Shown here piece by piece: positions 58,569 to 64,000 of a stretch of DNA of 64,000 bases. The translations under genes and the position numbers were made by a program. Origin of the DNA: Adiantum capillus-veneris. Taxonomy: Eukaryota; Streptophyta; Polypodiopsida; Polypodiales; Pteridaceae. The stretch covers positions 65,116,372 through 65,180,371 of the forward strand of contig CM043953.1 in assembly GCA_014529385.2 (NCBI GenBank). Reading direction: 5' to 3'. Under the pieces are notes generated by a model. It did no database searches. It was given only the letters and a program-made list of their open reading frames with translations, and had not been told where the DNA came from. The first letter of the stretch is position 1; every line of letters starts with the position of its first letter.

Positions 58569-59849
58569 CTAGAGTGACTCCTCGTGCCCACCACATATCA
58601 CATGTGTACCAAGAGTATCCATTTGTCCTGAATCTGCATCAAGCTCTGGCATAAGCATATCAAGAAATGACTCCACAATAGCCGACATCTCAGCATCCAT
58701 GTGAGTCATCTCTGTCATCACCTCTGATGACTCGTCCTGCTGTGACTCACTAGAGCTGTCCCGCTCTACCTGTGCATCCGTAGACGCAACCTGCACAACA
58801 AGGTCACTGCTCTGCACTCCATGCAAAGCATCTTGCAACCCACAAGCAAAAGAGACTCGCCTGCTCTCTCGCTCTCTACCTGGCTGCATGATCACAGAGA
58901 CAACACCGTCTCTCCCGTGATCCACATGCAATGGGTAACCTGTACCACTCCTGGCACCTCTCGCAATCACTAGCGAACCCAAATGCATCACAAAATCTCG
59001 CTCTCGTAGCAAAATCTGACATCCACAATCTCTAAGCTGACCAATCGAGATCAAACTCACTGTCAAATCTGGTACATAGCGTACATGTCGTAACAAGTAA
59101 GATGCACGAATCGATAATGACAGTCTCACATCTCCTGCACCTGCTATCACATGCACCGATCCATCGGTCAAACGTACACTGCCAAGCATCCCGCTAGAAT
59201 AGCTACAAAACCATTCACGATGCGGCGTGACATGAAACATAGCATATGCGTCTAGCAACCACTGCGAAGGGAGTGCACTATCCACATGTATAGCATCTCG
59301 TGCATAGCTCGAGGTAAAAGTGACATCCCCGTCACTAGTATACTCCGACACTACATGTGCCTCAACTGTCAAAGCAACTGAGTCCATGGCATCACTACAT
59401 ACATCTCTGAGACTGCCATGTCTCCTACGATGTCGCATACGACGAAAACAGCGCCGTCTAACGTGTCCAGAATGACCACAATACCAACATATCACATGTC
59501 GGTGTACTAGTGAATGTACATGTCTCACACGAGTCCTCTATGACTCAGATCTATCATACATATCATGTAATCTACGCCAAAGTGCTCTAGAAGTAGTCTC
59601 ATACATAACAAGAGCATATACAAATTCCGCAAGGTGCAAAGAGAGTGTAGATAGTGCCATCTCCTCTAGCTCCTGCCACTGATCGTCAGACATGTTTGAA
59701 GGTCTACCTGCATCACCGCTCAATGGTTGATGCAACCCTCGTTGTGTCAATGCATCAAGCATACACTCTCTCCATGCTGCAAAGTCTGACCCATCAAACA
59801 TGCACATTTCGGAGAGATCATAATCTGAGCGATCACCTGTCTCTGCCAT
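58569..59849 (-). pseudogene. copia-type gag and degenerate protease of the gag-only element
   Basis: The ATG at 59849 starts MAETGDRSDYDLSEMCMFDG. A gag core (SDFAAWRECMLDALTQRGLH, ALWRRLHDMYDRSES) meets one TAG at about 59537. The same frame goes on to a zinc knuckle CWYCGHSGHVRRRC (about 59475) and a copia protease-like region (WLLDAYAMFHVTPHREWF, where DSGA is replaced by DAYA, then HVRYVPDLTVSLISIGQL). The C-terminus is acidic and ends at 58569. The protease active site is lost but the surrounding fold is kept, suggesting use of the region for something other than proteolysis, or simple decay. Otherwise open over about 425 codons. Confidence 0.85.
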
Positions 59850-60297
59850 GAGCACAATGTAGCAAACTAGAAAGAAAAACCACCTCACCAACAACACTTG
59901 GAAACTCTCTACAAATATGGCCAGAAACACAATGTAAAACCTGTGAGACACACTCCAAAATAGAGCTCCCGCAATGTCAATACAAGCCTCGCCTGCTCTA
60001 GTATCACACTGCAATCTGTGAGCTAATCACCAAGCCCACACTGTGCGGTATCGATGTATACACACGCACAAGTCTCCCACCTGCAGAGAACACCGCACGC
60101 AAATGTTGAGTGCAACCCGCAATCTCTACCTAGATCGCATAAATGATATGCATAAAACTCCTGGGAAAATTTCGCCGGAGTTTCGACGCACAATGGCTAT
60201 CAACACAAAATAACCATTGTCCTACAAGCTCAATACAATGAGCAATCAATGCGCATCAAACTACACTCAACATACATGCATAAGCTCTGATACCAAT

Positions 60298-60486
60298 TGA
60301 AGGGGATCGGGGAGCACCATAGACGGAGACTCAGAGAGAGAGAAGGAGACACACGCACAATGTGGGTGGGGAGACTGTGAAGTGGCAGCTCCCCCTATAC
60401 AGTATACTCACTATAAGTATAGGGTAACAGTGGGCGGGCGCCTGACCGGGGCGACCGGTCAAGGCACATAGGCCTTAACCCCAACA
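60298..60486 (-). repeat. 5' LTR of the gag-only element
   Basis: As the 3' LTR but with an added CGCCTGACCGGGG-like segment near 60439. Confidence 0.93.
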
Positions 60487-60491
60487 TTTGT
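60487..60491. repeat. target-site duplication TTTGT (right)
   Basis: Partner of 57930-57934. Confidence 0.95.
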
Positions 60492-61501
60492 TGCTTCCAC
60501 TTGTCAAGATTCTCGCGTGCTGCTTTCTTGGAATTCTTCCAATCTTCTTTGGCCAGCCAATCTAGTCTGTTCCACCCATGCTTGATTTCTTTTTGCACTT
60601 CGGAATTCTTGTGCTTGCATTATCCGTGCATTCAAACCTTCATCACGTCTTCATTGAAGCGCTCATCCCGTGTTGGAACGGAAAACTCGTCATGAAGCAT
60701 GCTGATGACTCTGTCTTTTAAATCATTCGGTACTTCACTCTAGGTGTTTAGTATGTAGTGTCTAAACACCTGAGAGCAAAGACCGCGCATGCGCGAAATC
60801 ACCTTCTTGCCTTCATCATCCAAGATTATGCCGCCGTTGAAGTCAACGGAGTAAGGCAAGCCCTCTCGCTGCTGACGCATGAACCTGGGTGTCCCGGCAG
60901 GGGTCTCTAACGGCGTCTCCACTGGAGTCTGAACCCCGAAGCGAGGAGTGTCCACTGGAGTGACTCCTGGAGGAGTAGGTAGTGGTGTGTAGCCGCTAGG
61001 AACGGCAGTTAGCCGCGCAAAACCTGGTGTCGATGGAGATGTCATGGCTGGTGTCGGGGCGGGCAAAGAAGGAGAGGGTAAAGAGCCTCGTCGAACACGA
61101 GGCGATGTTGAAGCATCGGCTACGGCATCCCCACAACAACCGCCACCGCCACCACTAGAGCGTCGGTGCCTAGATGAGTGTGAAGATCGTCTCGTCGACA
61201 CCGAAGCTTCAGAGCGCGCTGAATGCTCCGAAACAGAGGGAGATGCGGCTGGAGCAGGAACATGCGATGGTGCGCCAGAGCGATGATGCTCCACGTACCA
61301 CTATCTCTGTTGGGGTGACAAAGAAGAAATAAAATCCTCATCATCCATACCTGCATTAAACACACGAACATTTAAAATTAATATTGAATGAATAGAGTAG
61401 AAAACATGGACAAGTAGATAGATAGAGAGAGAGAGAGAGGAGGAGGAGGAGGAGGGATTCTTGTGTAGAGAGTTTTCGTTGAATGAGGGTCGATTTGTAA
61501 A

Positions 61502-61835
61502 AGCACTGCGCTCCGGGTGTGATGGAGACTAAAGCTGCAATCGCGAAGGAAGTCCGTATCTGCTCATAGATGTTGCTTGCCCCACCACTAAATCTAGTTG
61601 ATCGGGTGAAAGAGACGCTAAGAAGTAGTAGTAGTGCTTCTTAGCGTCTCTTTCACCACTAAATCTAGTTGATCGGGTGAAAGAGACACTAAGTAAGCAG
61701 TAGTAGTGCTTCTTAGCGTCTCTTTCACCCGATCAATTAGATTTGACGGTGAGACGAGCTGCATCTATGAGCAGAGATAGATCACTCCCTTCGCGATTGC
61801 ATCTTCAGTCTCCATCGCACCAGGAGCGCAGTGCT
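61502..61835. repeat. 334-bp foldback with nested hairpins
   Basis: The outer arms (61502-61574 and 61761-61835) are inverted copies with about 85% match. Inside are two head-to-tail copies of a palindromic unit. One has a perfect 21-bp stem (61605-61625 with 61637-61657, 11-base loop). The other has a 38-39-bp near-perfect stem (61661-61699 with 61707-61744, 7-base loop). It lies 150 bp upstream of the CACTA transposase ATG. It could be a transposon foldback, a regulatory part of the CACTA element, or a small-RNA hairpin. Confidence 0.9.
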
Positions 61836-62159
61836 CGTCGTCCCTGCTTGTGAGAACATACCTAGAGCATACGTACCTAGAGTGGACGCAAAGACCATTA
61901 AATACAATGACGCAATGACGCATATAAATAGAAATGGACAAAAAGCCACGTGAACACAATATATATTATAAAACGGAGCAAAATTGTTCAAAACGGAGAA
62001 TCTACAAGAATCCCAAGTATCTCTTTCTTTTTTGACGTAGAACTTGAAGGTGCTTGTAGCTTTGGAATGTTCAAAGGCTCTAGCAGCAACAGAACGCGTT
62101 CTTCTTCTATTCAACTTGAGTGATGGAAGAGGCAATTCGATAACTCAGAATTTTCAATC

Positions 62160-62163
<4 letters not shown>

Positions 62164-62221
<58 letters not shown>
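62164..62221. repeat. (GA)n microsatellite
   Basis: About 58 bases of GA directly in front of the HMA exon. Confidence 0.95.
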
Positions 62222-62226
<5 letters not shown>

Positions 62227-62245
62227 CACAATCGAATCTTGCAGT

Positions 62246-62332
62246 CGACCAACCATGTGGTGGAGCTGCATGTGGCCATGGATTGCCCAGGATGTGAGTG
62301 CAAAATCAAAAGAGCGTTATACAACATGGAAG
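62246..62332 (+). pseudogene. first part of a heavy-metal-associated (HMA/HIPP-like) domain
   Basis: The frame reads STNHVVELHVAMDCPGCECK followed by IKRALYNMEG. This is the start of an HMA domain: beta-strand VVELHVAM, the metal-binding MDCPGC loop (MxCxxC) and the first helix. It follows a possible acceptor (TCTTGCAG at 62245) and ends at AAG|GTAATTAG, a plausible donor; plant HIPP genes often have an intron at this point. The second half of the domain and the C-terminal isoprenylation box are not found downstream to 62600. Flanking 23-bp direct repeats suggest a captured or inserted fragment. In intact genes such domains bind copper, zinc or cadmium. Confidence 0.6.
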
Positions 62333-62609
62333 GTAATTAGAGAGCCAGAGTTTTTACAAAACGGAGCAAAATTGTTCAAATACAATATTTATGGCTTTAA
62401 GAGATCTCTCTCTCATCCTCGCATAGCTCAGCATAACTTCCTATATCTATATAGAGCTCTCTGTTTAAACAAATGTCTCCCATTTCATTTTTTAGATCCT
62501 CTGCATGCACCGCATAGAGAGAAGCAGCTTGATGTTCGTCTGGCACCACCTCAACGGCTTATGACTGAGCATCTTCTCCGATCTCCTCCATTGATTCCAC
62601 TGTGACAAA

Positions 62610-63234
62610 CGCGTAGGCAGTATAATACTTCGATAATAAACCTAAATCTAATCTAATCTACCCTAAATAAAGCTAAATCTAATCTAACGTAAATCTAAAT
62701 CTAACCTTATCTTAAACGATAAAAAGAGGAAAATGGTATAACCTTTCTATCACCCAAGTGTGTGATAGCGGGAAAAAGAGCAGTGCAATAGGGTGGCCTC
62801 TGTACTCATGCACACTCCACAAACCACGCCTCATGCAAACAAGAAAAGAACAAAACAAAGGGGGCACCACCCTAAATTAAGAGGTTTAGGGACCTCACAC
62901 ATAGTGCACCTAGGCAAGTGAGACTTCTGGCATTATGATGGCATCAAAACATATGGCAAAACACATAGAAACGAAGCTTAGCGACCTTATGTAGCATGTA
63001 TATACACAAGACATCAACTTAACAATACAACGGCATCTGATCATACATAACAAGGATATAGAGAAGCAAGCCAAGGATGGCATAATCCCTTGTCAAAAAC
63101 AATCAACCCAGCAAGTAGGTATGATCCTACTAGCAACACATCAATACCTTAGAGAATGATGGCGAGGATAGTGGCCATGGAGCATGAGAGAAGACTCCTT
63201 ATTTAGGTTTTAGGGCTAGTAATGTAGCATACTA

Positions 63235-63271
<37 letters not shown>

Positions 63272-64000
63272 TCCATCCATAGCTCCTTGTTGTGAGCAAT
63301 GTCGTCATAGCTTCGTTGCTTGATGAAGTGGGTGATGTGTTGGTTTTGAGTGAGAGAAGGCCTCCTTATATAGGTTTCTGAGAGGGTTTAGGATTAGGGA
63401 TAAACATGCTTAAATCCGCTGATTGGGGTTACTTTTTGCTTAGGGTGGTCAACAGATTGAGGTCACCTGATATGTCACCATCAAGATATTCTCTAGAGTG
63501 ATGTGAGAGGGGAGGGTAAATGCTGATTTTTTTGATTGTGACACATGGGGATAAGGCCTTGACCAGCATTTAAGAGCAGGTAAGGTGGCTGTTGAAACTG
63601 GAGGTTCTGCACATGTCAGGGGGGGACCTGCGGGGGGGAGGTGGCAGCTGGGTCCTCCTGAATATCAAATTCTCAAAAAATCCTTAACCATGGCTTCTTT
63701 TGACATGTGTTCTTTGAAAAAATCAGCATGTCTCTTTTCAACTCAAAAGTCTTTATCCCTGTTGACTCACCTTTACCATAAGATTTTTCCCTTTCTCCTC
63801 CTGTAACTGCATTGTTGATGCCCAATCACTGCTTCTAGTAACAGTGAACTATTACCTACCAAATACTTATGGTGCAGTAAAAAATATTTACCATGGGTAA
63901 AAAAAGTTACTGTAGGTAAAAAAATATTTACTGTGGTAAAAAATATTTACTGTCGGTAAAAAGGTGAAAACGGAGTATGCTGTGCTGTGAATCCACACGA
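62610..64000. other. no gene supported; AT-rich repeats at the end
   Basis: A CTAAATCTAATCTAA low-complexity stretch lies at 62638-62710, and (GA)n at 63236-63265. At 63860-63965 the phrase TTTACTGTNGGTAAAAAATA recurs three or four times with inverted partners such as GCAGTAAAAAATATTTACC. It may be the edge of a DNA transposon continuing past the window. Confidence 0.5.

Larger units (their letters stand above)
57935..60486 (-). mobile_element. gag-only copia-derived LTR element (TR-GAG-like), 2.55 kb
   Basis: Two short LTRs (57935-58112, 178 bp; 60298-60486, 189 bp) with TG..CA ends and a perfect TTTGT duplication. On the minus strand the primer-binding site TGGTATCAGAGC (about 60284-60295) follows the 5' LTR and a purine tract (AAGTGGGAGGT) precedes the 3' LTR. 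Only gag and a broken protease are encoded; there is no integrase, RT or RNase H. This composition fits the small non-autonomous gag-bearing LTR elements described in plants as TR-GAG. The LTRs differ by a 13-bp insertion and several bases. Confidence 0.93.
57518..61349 (-). pseudogene. Ptta/En/Spm-type (CACTA) transposase, interrupted
   Basis: The start is the ATG at 61349 (MDDEDFISSLSPQQR), followed at once by an in-frame TAG. Then come a Ser/Pro/Thr-rich leader with TPxETP repeats, a core reading PYSVDFNGGIILDDEGKKVI and SQVFRHYILNT, another TAG (about 60739), SEVPNDLKDRVISMLHDEFS, and HGWNRLDWLAKEDWKNSKKA up to WKQQ. There a 2.55-kb copia derivative is inserted. The frame resumes with KEEARVRVEAGSSHHLGSGG, WASFEADF, a GTAAGT donor (57846), an exon at 57753-57652 (LMTGRDPTLYEREYADKEGL) and a short last exon at 57549-57518. 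The W..S..K..N....HxxGS pattern is that of plant Transposase_24 proteins. A second, DDE-type CACTA protein is not visible. Confidence 0.75.
61970..62379. repeat. 23-bp direct repeat flanking an exon-like segment
   Basis: The same 23-bp string starting AAAACGGAGC occurs at 61970-61992 and 62357-62379, bracketing the HMA fragment and its GA run. Confidence 0.85.

Noticed and set aside
62051-62060. TGCTTGTAGC as the missing right end of the CACTA element
   Set aside because: Only about seven bases match TCTTGTAGTG, there are no subterminal repeats beside it and no 3-bp duplication could be matched.

Overview
This window is land-plant nuclear DNA, probably from a large, repeat-rich genome. Evidence: plant-type LTR retrotransposons primed by initiator-Met tRNA, a Ptta/En/Spm (CACTA) transposase, a degraded Helitron Rep-helicase, a hAT-like element with a plant BED zinc finger, a LINE fragment, a plant HMA-domain (HIPP-like) exon fragment, and very long (CT)n/(GA)n microsatellites. 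The CT/GA blocks and unfamiliar gene fragments would suit a fern or another non-model plant, but the sequence does not prove the clade. I see no intact ordinary host gene; nearly all coding sequence is transposon-borne or broken.
Layout: 0.6-0.84 kb, one end of a CACTA-like element; 1.2-2.1 kb, short repeats; 2.6-3.2 kb, kinase-family fragment 1 (+); 3.2-7.1 kb, AT-rich DNA with two degenerate tandem arrays and an LTR-like promoter; 7.1-14.9 kb, a Ty3/gypsy element (-) without integrase, with a candidate long LTR invaded by a LINE fragment; 15.0-20.5 kb, Helitron Rep-helicase (-) with probable spliced 3' exons; 20.7-31.0 kb, kinase-family gene 2 (-), split by a young, apparently intact 8.9-kb Ty3/gypsy chromovirus; 31.6-35.0 kb, a 0.6-kb tandem duplication and a satellite built around CT blocks; 36.4-42.0 kb, a complete but decayed Ty1/copia element (-); 44.8-53.5 kb, another copia element (+) split by a 4.9-kb hAT-like element that carries a BED exon, kinase-family copy 3 (-) and two satellite arrays; 56.8-61.8 kb, a CACTA transposase pseudogene (-) invaded by a 2.55-kb gag-only copia derivative, with a strong foldback just upstream; 62.0-62.4 kb, the HMA exon fragment; the rest is non-coding.
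The most interesting signal is an unusual protein-kinase family found three times in 64 kb. It has a conserved N-terminal region, then a kinase domain with HND-L-HPWN and DWG in place of HRD and DFG. One copy lies next to a Helitron, one inside a hAT-like element, and one is a lone 5' fragment. The hAT copy sits behind an inward-facing TATA box at the element's end, so the kinase may be mobile-element cargo. I resolved three nested insertions to the base with their target-site duplications: gypsy in kinase 2 (CTCAA), gag-only copia in CACTA (TTTGT), and hAT in copia (GGTGCCAC/GGTTCCAC). A further copia element has TGCAG on both sides.
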